Position numbers and translations under genes: made by a program. Shown here piece after piece: positions 17,891-26,321 of a DNA stretch of 64,000 nt. Numbering within the stretch: position 1 is the stretch's first letter; each line of letters begins with the position of its first letter. This DNA comes from Halosimplex rubrum (GTDB lineage Archaea; Halobacteriota; Halobacteria; Halobacteriales; Haloarculaceae). The notes under the pieces were generated by a model. That model was not told the DNA's origin and ran no database searches. It saw only the letters and a list, made by a program, of their open reading frames with translations. The DNA lies in the NCBI RefSeq assembly GCF_013415885.1, contig NZ_CP058910.1:3844001-3908000 (forward strand). The letters run 5' to 3'.

Positions 17891-19048
17891 TCAGCCGAGT
17901 TCGGCCGCGAGTTCGTCGGCGACCCGGGCGCCCAGACCGCTCTTCTCGCCCTCGTACTCGCGTACGTCGTCGGCGCGGACGAGCAGGGCTCGCGTGCGGT
18001 CGCCGGCCATCACGCTCGCGTCGTTGCCGACGACGAAGGCCATCCCCGCCCGCTCCAGCAGCGACCGAGCCTGCGAGATGATGGCGTCGTCCTCGCCGCC
18101 GGTCTCGGCCTTGAAGCCGACGATCGGCAGGTCGGGGTGGTCCTCGCGAACGGTGTCGACGAGCTTCGGCGTCGGTTCGAGTTCGAGCGTCAGCGACTCC
18201 GCCCCCGACCGGATCTTCGAGTCGCGACGCTCGACGGTGTAGTCGGAGACGGCCGCCGCCGAGACGAGCGCGTCGGCGTCGGCGACCGCCTCCCGGGTGG
18301 CGTCGAGCATTTCCGCCGCCGATTCGACCGACTCGACGGCGGCGTACGGCAGACCCTCACCGTCGTGGACGACGGTCACGTCCGCGCCGCGGACGTAACA
18401 GGCGCGGGCGACGGCGCGGCCGGTCTTGCCCGACGCGCGGTTCGAGAGCGTCCGGATCGGGTCGATCGACTCCGTGGTCGCGCCGCTCGTGACGACGACG
18501 CGGCGGCCCGCGAGCGGGTCCGGGGTGGCGGCCCGCGCCGCGGCGAGCGCGATGGCGTCCTCGGTCGCGATTTTGGCCTTGCCCTCCTCGACGCGGGGGT
18601 CGACGAAGTCGACGCCCCACGACTCGACGCGGTCGATGGCGTCGAGCACGCCGGGGTGGTCGTACATCGGCTCGTGCATCGCCGGCGCGACCACGACGGG
18701 GACGCCCGCGCCCAGCGCCGTCGTCGCGCACGTGGTGACCGGCGTGTCGTCGACCGCCGCCGCGACCTTGCCGACGGTGTTGGCCGTCGCGGGCGCGACC
18801 AGTAGCACGTCGGCCCAGCCCTCGCGGCCGCAGAGTTCGACGTGTTCGACGGCGCCGGTGATCTCGGTGACGACCGGGTTCTCGGTGGCGAACTCCAGCG
18901 CCCAGGGGTGGACGATCCCCTCGGCGGCGTCGGTGGTGACGGCCCTGACGCTCGCGCCGCGGCGGCGCAGCTCGTGGGCGAGTTCGACCGTCTTCACCGC
19001 GGCGATCGAGCCGGTGACCCCCAGCGCGACGTTGACGCCGTCCAGCAT
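17891..19048 (-). CDS. coaBC: Bifunctional phosphopantothenoylcysteine decarboxylase / phosphopantothenate-cysteine ligase
   Basis: The 385-residue enzyme makes 4'-phosphopantetheine, the precursor of coenzyme A, in two steps. The N-terminal CoaC part (to about residue 180) binds FMN: ALGVTGSIAAVKTVEL, LVAPATANTVGKVA and VVAPAMHEPMYDHP. The CoaB part follows with VVTSGATTESIDPIRTLSNR and VSAAAVSDYTV and the IVGFKAETG segment. ATG 19048 is preferred over GTG 19057 because a TATA-like box lies 26 bases upstream of it. The gene is monocistronic. Confidence 0.95.
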   Translation of the reverse strand: MLDGVNVALGVTGSIAAVKTVELAHELRRRGASVRAVTTDAAEGIVHPWALEFATENPVVTEITGAVEHVELCGREGWADVLLVAPATANTVGKVAAAVDDTPVTTCATTALGAGVPVVVAPAMHEPMYDHPGVLDAIDRVESWGVDFVDPRVEEGKAKIATEDAIALAAARAATPDPLAGRRVVVTSGATTESIDPIRTLSNRASGKTGRAVARACYVRGADVTVVHDGEGLPYAAVESVESAAEMLDATREAVADADALVSAAAVSDYTVERRDSKIRSGAESLTLELEPTPKLVDTVREDHPDLPIVGFKAETGGEDDAIISQARSLLERAGMAFVVGNDASVMAGDRTRALLVRADDVREYEGEKSGLGARVADELAAELG

Positions 19049-19073
19049 CGCCCGCACCTTCTCGCCGTCGCGA

Positions 19074-19081
19074 CTTATAAG
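19074..19081 (-). promoter_or_regulatory. TATA box of coaBC
   Basis: The palindrome CTTATAAG lies 26-33 bases upstream of the coaBC ATG at 19048, implying a leaderless transcript. This spacing decides between the two candidate starts of the gene. Confidence 0.65.
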
Positions 19082-19385
19082 GGGCGGCTCGCGGCGGCCG
19101 CGGCCGACGGGCGGTGAGACGGAGGGCGGGCTCGGCGAGCGAGCGCGTCGGACCGCGCCACCGCTGGCGGGGGCCGAGAGACGAGAAACGGGGACCGAGA
19201 GAGAGGGGAGAGCGGGTGTCCGATCCGATGGGGGATGCCTCTGACACCCATCGACTAGTCGTCGCGAGCGACCTATTCAGTGTTCCGTTCGTTCATCGGC
19301 CGCGCACGACCGTGATATCGTGCCACTCCGTCGATCCAGGGCTCCAGCGGCGGCAGATCGTCAGCCAGGTCCACTGCGGGCCGCG
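19082..19385. other. Intergenic stretch without recognisable gene
   Basis: About 300 bases between coaBC and the end of the FAD oxidoreductase gene. Open frames here are arginine- and serine-rich and resemble nothing known. No RNA structure was recognised. Confidence 0.5.
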
Positions 19386-20171
19386 TCACTCCTCGTCGGC
19401 GACGCTCGGGTGCATCGTCGGCCCGTCGGGGTGGGGGTCGGCGACCGACTCCCGAATCGCCGCCCGGGACTCGTCCTCGCGACGGCGGCGTTCGCTCTCG
19501 TCGATCTCCTCGCAGCCCGGCGGGACCGCCCGGTCGCGGCCGGTGAAGTAGCCCTCCGGGACGACCCAGTCGTGGTAGAACGGCCGGTCGGAGTCCTCCA
19601 GGAGCGTGATCGCCACCTGCGCGCCGTGGCCGGCGGCGACGACGGCCTGGTGGTACTGCTTGGCCAGGCGACCGGCGGCGTACAGCCCGTCCACCTCGGT
19701 TCGTCCCAGGTCGTCGACGCCGACGAACTGTTTCGACCCGCGCTGGACCATCGAGACGTCCAGGTCGTCGAGATACGAGGGGTCCGACCACGACGCCGCG
19801 ACGACGTAGGTGGCGGTCAGCGCGTCGCCGTCGTCGAGGGAGACGGCGAATCCCGACACCTCGTCGTCGGGACCGAGGTCGCCGTCCTCGGAGTACGGCG
19901 GGTCCTCGGGGTCGAGCGGGGCCACCCGCTCGACGCGGTCGTCGGTGAACTGTACCCCGTTGCGCTCGGCCTGCTCGCGGGTCGAGTCGAGCAGTAGCCT
20001 GGGGTTGACGCCGGCGGGGAACCCCGGGAAGTTCTCCAGGTGGGCGTTGCGCCGGAGGATCGGTTCGCCGGTCGAGACGACGCGGGTGTCGAGGTCGGCC
20101 CGGGCGGTGAACAGCGCCGCGGTCAATCCGGCCAGCCCGCCGCCGACCACGAGTACGTCTTCGTCGGTCAT
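19386..20171 (-). CDS. FAD-dependent oxidoreductase, thioredoxin-reductase-like without CxxC
   Basis: The 261-residue protein starts with VLVVGGGLAGLTAALFTARA, a dinucleotide-binding fold for FAD, and ends with the second FAD motif TEVDGLYAAGRLAKQYHQAVVAAGHGAQVA. It is shorter than thioredoxin reductase, lacks the CxxC redox centre and has little room for a separate NADPH domain. It is probably a flavoprotein of unknown electron partner. The long frame upstream of ATG 20171 runs antisense-like through the DUF7519-type gene and is not coding. It begins 45 bases after that gene on the same strand. Confidence 0.85.
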   Translation of the reverse strand: MTDEDVLVVGGGLAGLTAALFTARADLDTRVVSTGEPILRRNAHLENFPGFPAGVNPRLLLDSTREQAERNGVQFTDDRVERVAPLDPEDPPYSEDGDLGPDDEVSGFAVSLDDGDALTATYVVAASWSDPSYLDDLDVSMVQRGSKQFVGVDDLGRTEVDGLYAAGRLAKQYHQAVVAAGHGAQVAITLLEDSDRPFYHDWVVPEGYFTGRDRAVPPGCEEIDESERRRREDESRAAIRESVADPHPDGPTMHPSVADEE

Positions 20172-20215
20172 ATCGGTCGGTTCCCCGGGCGCCTCGATAA
20201 GCGATGCGGCCGCGG

Positions 20216-21670
20216 CTACTCGCGCAGCGCGACCGCGAAGGCGACGACCGACACCATCACCAGCGCGAGCGCGACCGTCGCCCGGTCGTCGGGAACGCGG
20301 ATCGGGACGGCGAAGTAGCCGACGAGGAGCGCGACGGCGACGGCGCCGGCCAGCACGGTCCCCGTCGCGGTCGCGTGGACGAGTTCGGTCCGCGTCGGCG
20401 GTCGGACGCCGCCCAGGTCCCGTTCGAACCCGACGGCGTGGACGCCCAGGTCCCAGACTGCGAGCGCGCCGGCCGCGGCCGTCACGACGACGAGCGTCGG
20501 GAGCGCGTCCGCGAGCAGCGCCGTCCCGACCAGCGCGAGGGCGGCGCCGACCGCGAAGCCCTCCGCCCGGCCGACGAACAGCTCCGTCACGCGGTACAGC
20601 GCGTGGACGAACGCCAACACTGCCAGAAGCCCACAGAGGGCGGCGACGAGCGCGGGCACGGCCACGGCGACCGGGGTCGGAATCGCGACGACGGTCGACA
20701 GGTCGAACGCGCGAGCGACCGTCGCGAGGGCGCCCCCGCCGAGGGCGACCGCCACCGCGACGAGCCCGCCCGCGCCGTAGGCGACCGTGTTCCCCGGCGA
20801 CGGGCCGGTCCAGAAGACGATGGCGCGGTGGACCGCCGGCGCGACGGCCACGCACAGCGACAGCGCGATGACGACGCCGAGCGCGGCGTGGGCGACGCCG
20901 GTGAGCACCACCGCATCGACGACGCGACCGACGAGCGGTCGCGCGGCGAGCGCCGAGCCGACGGCATCGCGGACGACCGCCGCCGACCCGAACAGCAGCG
21001 CGACGACCAGCGTCGCCAGATACCACCGGGGAACCTCGTCGAGCGTCAGCCTGAACGACGCGGCCAGTCCCGAGTCCGGCGCGCCGCGCCCGGGCACCAG
21101 CGCGTCGAGCGCGCGGCCCGCACGCTCGGCCGCGAGGCCGGCGGCGAGGGCGGCCACCTGAAGCCAGACCGCCGCGACGACGGGCGAAGCGGTCGCCCCC
21201 GCGAAGGCCCAGGCGACCAGCCCGGGGACGAACCCGGTCCCGACCAGCAGGAACCACGCGACCGCGGCCGCGAGCGCCACGAGCGCGACGAACCCGGACT
21301 CGGAGACGGCGCGGGTCAGCCGGTCGGTCGTCTCGTCGGAGACGCCCGCGAGCGCCGCGAGCGCGACGGCCGCTGCCCCCGCGAGTACCACCGCGTGACC
21401 GGCTCGCCCCGCCGTCGTGGCGAGCCAGCCCGCCGCCGCCGCGAGCGCCGCGGTGCCGACCGCGACGGAGACGCTCCCGGCGGCGAGCCGGCGGGTCCGC
21501 GACGGGTCGAGCGCCCCGACACCCCAGCCGAACACGAGGGTACCCGCGACGCCGAGCAGCCCGACGGCGCCCGCGCCGGAGAACGCGAACACCGCCGTCG
21601 CGACGCACGCCGCGACCGCGAGGGCGCCCCGCGCCGACACGACGCCGGCCCGCGGGTGGTCGGCGCTCAT
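20216..21670 (-). CDS. Multipass membrane protein of the DUF58 operon (DUF7519-type)
   Basis: The 484-residue protein consists almost entirely of membrane helices (about 12), rich in alanine and valine, with short loops; one loop carries FWTGPSPGNTVAYGAGG. No catalytic motif was found. ATG 21670 overlaps the DUF58 stop (ATGA), which rules for this start over one three codons upstream. It is the last gene of the four-gene operon; in related haloarchaea this membrane protein accompanies DUF58, DUF4129 and MoxR proteins. The family number is recalled, not searched. Confidence 0.75.
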   Translation of the reverse strand: MSADHPRAGVVSARGALAVAACVATAVFAFSGAGAVGLLGVAGTLVFGWGVGALDPSRTRRLAAGSVSVAVGTAALAAAAGWLATTAGRAGHAVVLAGAAAVALAALAGVSDETTDRLTRAVSESGFVALVALAAAVAWFLLVGTGFVPGLVAWAFAGATASPVVAAVWLQVAALAAGLAAERAGRALDALVPGRGAPDSGLAASFRLTLDEVPRWYLATLVVALLFGSAAVVRDAVGSALAARPLVGRVVDAVVLTGVAHAALGVVIALSLCVAVAPAVHRAIVFWTGPSPGNTVAYGAGGLVAVAVALGGGALATVARAFDLSTVVAIPTPVAVAVPALVAALCGLLAVLAFVHALYRVTELFVGRAEGFAVGAALALVGTALLADALPTLVVVTAAAGALAVWDLGVHAVGFERDLGGVRPPTRTELVHATATGTVLAGAVAVALLVGYFAVPIRVPDDRATVALALVMVSVVAFAVALRE

Positions 21671-23364
21671 CGCTCCCACCTCGCGGCCGCGCGGTCGACC
21701 GCGATCTGGAGCGGTTCGTCGGGCGACCAGTCGACGACGCGCGCCCGGCGGGCGCCGGTCACCGAGCGGACGCGAGCGGCTCGGCGGAGCCGGTCGACGA
21801 CCGCGCCGACCGACTCCCGGCCGGTCAGGTCGGGGCTGACGACGGTCGTCGCGTGTTCGTGTGCGACCAGCCGCTCGACCGCGCGGACCGCGCCGTCGTC
21901 CAGCAGCGGCGAGACGAAGACGACCTGCGCGCCGGCGGGGACCTCGTCGGTCAGTCGGTGCCGGCCGTCGAGCAGCCCCCGGCCACCGCCGGACCGGCCG
22001 GAGCGGCCGGCCGCCTCGGCGTCGCCGGTCGCCACCGCGAACGAGCGCCCGACCGCCGTGCCCAGGTCGTCGACCGTGACGCCGAGTTTCGTGCGCAACA
22101 GCGCTCGCAGCCGCAGCGACTGCTCGGTCCCGGTCGCGGGTTCGAGCGCCCCGCGCGTCTCGAAGTAGCCGGCGCCGGCCGTCGAGAGCACCGACGCCCC
22201 GACCTGGGTCCCCTGGTCGAGGAGGTCGTCCGCGAGCCTGACCGCGGCGTACCCACAGAGGTCCCGCGCGTCCGGCTCGCCCGGTGCGGCCCGGCGCTGG
22301 AGTCGGCCGTCGACGACGAACACGACGGTCGCGGCCTTGGACTCGCGGTAGGTGACCGTCGTCAGCTCGCCCGTCGACGCGTAGCGGTTCCAGTCGACGC
22401 GGCTGGCGGAGTCACCCGGCGCGTAGTCGCGAGTAGCGTAGAACTCTACCCCCTCGCCGCCCGAATCCGTCTCGACGCGGCCCGCGCCGATCCCCGTCTG
22501 GGCGGCCAGCGGCAGCGAGTCGACCGCCGCGTGACAGACCATCGACTGGCCGGCCTCGAAGGTCGTCCGCCTGACCGCCTCGCCGGCGGCGCTGCGCGCG
22601 ACGGCCGTCACGTCACCGAACTCGTGTTTGCCGCGGGAGGCGCCGAGTTCGTACTCGACCGCGAGATGGTCGCCGGGTTCGACCGTCCCCGCCCCACGGG
22701 CGTCGCCATCGACCACGTCGAGCTCCGCGGGCGGGTCGTCGGCGACGCGCACGTCCGCCAGCGGCACGTCCCCGGCGTTCTCGACCCGCACCGTCACCGC
22801 GACCCGGTCGCCCGGGGACGGGTCGGCCGGCTCGACGCGGCGCTTCGCGACCAGCGACGGCGACGGCGGCCGCGACAGCGACGCGTACGCCGCGTAGACG
22901 AGCCCGACGATCGATGCGAGGAAGAGACCGGTGTTCGACAGGAAGACCCCCAGCGCCACCGACGCCAGCGCGAAGACCACGCCGGCGACCCAGCGGTTCT
23001 CGACGCCCGTCGCGGTCGTCTCCGCGCCCGTCGTCGCCGCCAGCGTCACGCCCGACCCGTCGCCCGTGATCGACGGCTCCGTCTCCCCGTCGGCCTCGAC
23101 CGCCGTGTCGGCCGCCGGTTCCGAGTCGGCGTCGACCGGGTCGGCGTCCGCATCGTCGATCCCGCCGGCGCCCGCATCGCCGGGCTCGTCGACATCCTCG
23201 GTCTCCGCGGCCGGTCCGTCGGTGTCGACGGCCGCATCGGACGGTTCCTGGCCGTCGGTCGCCTCAGTCGGGTCCTGACCGTCGGTCGCCTCAGCCGGGT
23301 CCTGACCGTCGGTCGCCTCGGCCGGGTCCCGCTCGTCGGTCGTCCCGGGACGCGTGTCGCTCAC
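21667..23364 (-). CDS. DUF58 domain protein with acidic repeat N-terminus
   Basis: GTG at 23364 lies within the stop codon of the upstream gene and gives 565 residues. Residues ~1-130 are highly acidic and include three to four copies of a nine-residue unit ATDGQDPAE. Two membrane helices follow near residues 130-170, then an extracellular-type beta domain with DRVAVTVRVENAGDVPLADV and the DUF58 core with YATRDYAPGDSASRVDWNRY. DUF58 proteins resemble von Willebrand factor A domains and usually work with a MoxR AAA+ ATPase in assembling or stressing envelope complexes. No MoxR gene is in this operon. Confidence 0.88.
   Translation of the reverse strand: MSDTRPGTTDERDPAEATDGQDPAEATDGQDPTEATDGQEPSDAAVDTDGPAAETEDVDEPGDAGAGGIDDADADPVDADSEPAADTAVEADGETEPSITGDGSGVTLAATTGAETTATGVENRWVAGVVFALASVALGVFLSNTGLFLASIVGLVYAAYASLSRPPSPSLVAKRRVEPADPSPGDRVAVTVRVENAGDVPLADVRVADDPPAELDVVDGDARGAGTVEPGDHLAVEYELGASRGKHEFGDVTAVARSAAGEAVRRTTFEAGQSMVCHAAVDSLPLAAQTGIGAGRVETDSGGEGVEFYATRDYAPGDSASRVDWNRYASTGELTTVTYRESKAATVVFVVDGRLQRRAAPGEPDARDLCGYAAVRLADDLLDQGTQVGASVLSTAGAGYFETRGALEPATGTEQSLRLRALLRTKLGVTVDDLGTAVGRSFAVATGDAEAAGRSGRSGGGRGLLDGRHRLTDEVPAGAQVVFVSPLLDDGAVRAVERLVAHEHATTVVSPDLTGRESVGAVVDRLRRAARVRSVTGARRARVVDWSPDEPLQIAVDRAAARWER
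23249..23329. repeat. 27-bp tandem repeat inside the DUF58 gene
   Basis: Three near-identical 27-base units start at about 23249, 23276 and 23303 and encode the nine-residue acidic repeat. Differences are mostly single bases in degenerate positions. Copy number is likely to vary between strains. Confidence 0.75.
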
Positions 23365-24041
23365 GGCTCGCCCACCTCCGCCTCGACGCCGGCGACGGCG
23401 GACAGCTCCGCGACGGTCGCCTCGACCCGCCGACGGTAGGGAGCGCCGCTGGCCCAGTCGGCGACTCGCACCCGGACCGACAACGGCACGTCGTCGCCGA
23501 GGTAGGCCGCCGCGCGCGGGTCGTCCGTCCACTCGCCGGTCTCCAGCGCGGCCTCGGCGTCGTCGGTTCCGGTCTCACGGAGCACCTCGACCGCCAAGTC
23601 GCGGATCCGGGCCTCCACGTCGCTGCGCCGCCACCCGCTGTCGGTGGTCTCCGGGTCGCCGAGCGCGTCGAGCACCTCGTCCACGGCGTCGCCGACCAGC
23701 CGGTCTTCGGACCCGTCGGCGTCGCCCCGGGCGGGGAGCGAAACGTCGGCCCCGTCGTCGGTCGAGCGGCCGCGCCACAGCGACCAGGCGCCGAGGACGA
23801 GCGCGAAGTGGGCGACGAAGTACACGAGCGGGCGAGCCGGCCAGACGACCGCGTCGACCGCGTCGGCGAAGCGCTGCCCGCCGGCGCCCGCGACCAGCGC
23901 GAGCGCCGTCGCGAACGCGAGGGCGCCGACCGCGGCCGCGGCCAGCCGGACCCGCCGCCCGCCGAGCACGCGGTCGGAGTCGATGTCCAGACTCCTCGGG
24001 CGAGGGTCGCGGTCCGGTCCGACCGACGGCGGCGCGTTCAT
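23361..24041 (-). CDS. Membrane protein of the DUF58 operon (DUF7269-type)
   Basis: The 226-residue protein has two helices (about residues 32-52 and 65-90) and a long acidic cytoplasmic C-terminus with TDSGWRRSDVEARIRDLAVE and VLRETG. No enzyme motif is visible. Its ATG overlaps the DUF4129 gene stop by 4 bases and its own stop overlaps the DUF58 start, so it is firmly part of the operon. The family label is tentative. It probably forms a membrane complex with its neighbours. Confidence 0.78.
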   Translation of the reverse strand: MNAPPSVGPDRDPRPRSLDIDSDRVLGGRRVRLAAAAVGALAFATALALVAGAGGQRFADAVDAVVWPARPLVYFVAHFALVLGAWSLWRGRSTDDGADVSLPARGDADGSEDRLVGDAVDEVLDALGDPETTDSGWRRSDVEARIRDLAVEVLRETGTDDAEAALETGEWTDDPRAAAYLGDDVPLSVRVRVADWASGAPYRRRVEATVAELSAVAGVEAEVGEP

Positions 24042-25132
24042 TCCTCGTCCTCCCGCCGGGACAGCACTGTCCGTGCGGCCTCGACGGCGGCCCGCGTCCG
24101 GTCGTCGGTCGCCGGCGCGCCGCCGTAGCGTACGTCCCTGAACACGTCTCTGAGCCGCTCGACCGGGCCCGACGGGTCGCCCCGATCGATCGCCGTCCGC
24201 GCCAGCTCCCCGGGGGTCCGGGCCTCCGAGTCGCGGACCGGCAGCGGGTCGGCGAACGCCGCCCACGCCCCTTCGACCGTGCGGATCCGCGCTTCCCCCG
24301 GCTCCGGTTCCACGGGTGTGGCCGTCCGCGCGTCGGCGGTGGGCGCGCTCCCGCTCGAACCGCCCGACCCGCCGCTCGCCAGCCCGGACAGGATGCCCGT
24401 GACCGATAGCAACGATCCGCCCGACGAGAACAGCCCGCCGAGTCCGGAGAGCAGACCGCCCGTCGCCCGCGATCCCCCGACGACGACGGTCGCGAGCCCC
24501 GCGGCGGCGTCGCTCGCGACCGACCCCGCGGTCGACAGGACTCGGGCCGTCCCGGTCGACGCGCCGACGAGCGCGACCATGGTCGCCTGCGGGACCCGCT
24601 TGACCAGTCCCGCCGGCGAGACGCCGCCCCCGCCGAACGCCCAGCCGAACGAGAGCGGCCCGAGCGACGGCCCGTCGGGCGAGCCGCCGTCCCCCAGCCG
24701 CGACGACAGCCCGGCCAGCACTGAGACTGCGATCAGCAACGCCACTCCGCCGGCGAACAGCCAGATCAACGGCCCGATGGCGCCGCCACCGCCCGACGAA
24801 CCGCCGCCGTCGTCCGGAGCGGGCGTCGCGGTCGCCGTCGGTGTCGCCTCCGGCGTCGGCGACGGCGTCGACGCGTCGCCCTCGGCGATAGTCGAGACGG
24901 GTGTCGGTCCGTCGGCGTCGGCCGTCTCCGGTTCGTCGGTCCCCGCCGACCCGGCTCCTCGAGCGTCCGTGTCGAGCCGGTCGGCCGGTTCGGCGGACGC
25001 GTCGGTGCCGATGAGGTCGGTCTCGGCGGCCGGTACCGACCCGAATCCGGAGGCCGGGAGGAGGGTACCGCCGAACGCGACCGCCAGGACGGCCAGCGCG
25101 ACGAGCGTGACGCGGGGACCCGAACGCCTCAC
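24038..25132 (-). CDS. DUF4129 domain membrane protein
   Basis: GTG 25132 opens a 364-residue protein with an N-terminal signal-like helix (residues 8-28), a threonine/proline/acidic extracellular stretch, a membrane helix near residue 115-135, a glycine/serine-rich region, and a C-terminal DUF4129 segment with AWAAFADPLPVRDSEARTPG and FRDVRYGG. The DUF4129 region usually sits at the end of transglutaminase-like proteins partnered with DUF58; here the transglutaminase part is absent. GTG 25132 is chosen because a TATA box lies about 25 bases upstream. First gene of the operon. Confidence 0.85.
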   Translation of the reverse strand: MRRSGPRVTLVALAVLAVAFGGTLLPASGFGSVPAAETDLIGTDASAEPADRLDTDARGAGSAGTDEPETADADGPTPVSTIAEGDASTPSPTPEATPTATATPAPDDGGGSSGGGGAIGPLIWLFAGGVALLIAVSVLAGLSSRLGDGGSPDGPSLGPLSFGWAFGGGGVSPAGLVKRVPQATMVALVGASTGTARVLSTAGSVASDAAAGLATVVVGGSRATGGLLSGLGGLFSSGGSLLSVTGILSGLASGGSGGSSGSAPTADARTATPVEPEPGEARIRTVEGAWAAFADPLPVRDSEARTPGELARTAIDRGDPSGPVERLRDVFRDVRYGGAPATDDRTRAAVEAARTVLSRREDEE

Positions 25133-25153
25133 ACCGGACAGTAGACGCTTCGC

Positions 25154-25160
25154 GATAAAA
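25154..25160 (-). promoter_or_regulatory. TATA box of the DUF4129/DUF58 operon
   Basis: On the minus strand the box reads TTTTATC, 22-28 bases before GTG 25132, the expected position for a leaderless haloarchaeal transcript. It lies only ~70 bases from the divergent M48 peptidase gene. Confidence 0.6.
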
Positions 25161-25226
25161 CCTTTCTGCCCGAGACACAGTTCAGCGACCACACAGCTTT
25201 TCACCCGACGGGTAGTACGGGGGTCC

Positions 25227-26291
25227 GTGTCCCTCCGGAACGACCGCGGGCTCGCGGTTCGGATGGCGGCCGCGCTGGCCGTCGTCGTCGCCGCGAACGC
25301 GCTGTTCGTCGGCGTCCTCGTCACGCTGGCCGCGCCCCGGCTCGGTACCGCCGTCCGCCGAGCGGCCGATGCGGCGGGCGTCCCCGGGTCGGTCGCCGCG
25401 CTCTGGTGGCTCCCGCTCGCCGTCGCGCTCGTCGCCGTCAGCGTCTGGGCGCAGTTGCGCTACGTCCGCCGCGAGACGCTCGCGGCCGTCGACGCCGAGC
25501 CGGCCGACCCCGAGACCTACCCGGACCTCGACCGCCGCCTGACGCGGCTGGCCGCTCAGACCGCCGTCCCCACGCCCGACTGCTACGTCGTCGACAGCGA
25601 GACGCCCAACAGCTTCGCGCTCGACGGCGCCGGCCGACCGACCGTCGTCGTCAGCACCGGCCTGCTGGCTGCGCTCGACGGCGACCGACTGGACGCCGTC
25701 CTCGCCCACGAACTCGCCCACCTCCAGCACCGCGACGCCACCGTCATGACGCTGGCGTCGTTCCTCCCCGCCCTGACCGGCGACCGCTACTCCCTCCTCG
25801 ACCACCTGGGCCCGTGGGCGCGGCACCGCGCCGTCTGGAGCGGCGCCGTCGCCGCGCTCTACGTCGTCGGTGCCGTCGCGACCGCCACGAGCCCGTTCGA
25901 CCCCGGCTACGCGCTCGGGTTCGCCGGCGGGGCCCTCGCGGCGGTCGTCCTCGGCGGCGTCGCCCTGGGCGTCTTCGCGGTCGCGGCCACCGTCGCCGCC
26001 CGTCGGCTGTCCCAGTACCGCGAGTTCGCCGCCGACCGGGCCGCCGGCCGGCTCAGCGGCGACCCCGCCGCGCTCGCGGACGCGCTCGCGACGCTGGACG
26101 ACGAGACGACGGCGGCCCCGACCGTCGACAAACGGCTCGCCTACGACGAGGTGCGCGGCCTCTGTCTCCTCCCCGCGGGGTTCGGAACCGACGAGGCGGC
26201 CGACCCCGACGAGTTCCACGTCGAGACGCGGTCGCACCCGCCCACCGACGAGCGGGTCGCGCGGCTCCGCGAGCTGATCGACCGACAGTGA
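25227..26291 (+). CDS. M48 family metalloprotease (HtpX/Ste24-like)
   Basis: The product has 354 residues from GTG 25227, or 342 from ATG 25263. Two N-terminal helices are followed by CYVVDSETPNSFALDGAG, the zinc motif LAHELAHLQHRDATVM, two or more helices, and the third ligand region SQYREFAADRAAGRLSG. It is a paralogue of htpX in this window, longer and more divergent at the ends. Probably a membrane protease for quality control, with unknown substrates. It diverges from the DUF58 operon. Confidence 0.88.
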   Translation: MSLRNDRGLAVRMAAALAVVVAANALFVGVLVTLAAPRLGTAVRRAADAAGVPGSVAALWWLPLAVALVAVSVWAQLRYVRRETLAAVDAEPADPETYPDLDRRLTRLAAQTAVPTPDCYVVDSETPNSFALDGAGRPTVVVSTGLLAALDGDRLDAVLAHELAHLQHRDATVMTLASFLPALTGDRYSLLDHLGPWARHRAVWSGAVAALYVVGAVATATSPFDPGYALGFAGGALAAVVLGGVALGVFAVAATVAARRLSQYREFAADRAAGRLSGDPAALADALATLDDETTAAPTVDKRLAYDEVRGLCLLPAGFGTDEAADPDEFHVETRSHPPTDERVARLRELIDRQ

Positions 26292-26321
26292 GCGCGGCGG
26301 CCGGGAGCCCCGGTCGCGACG

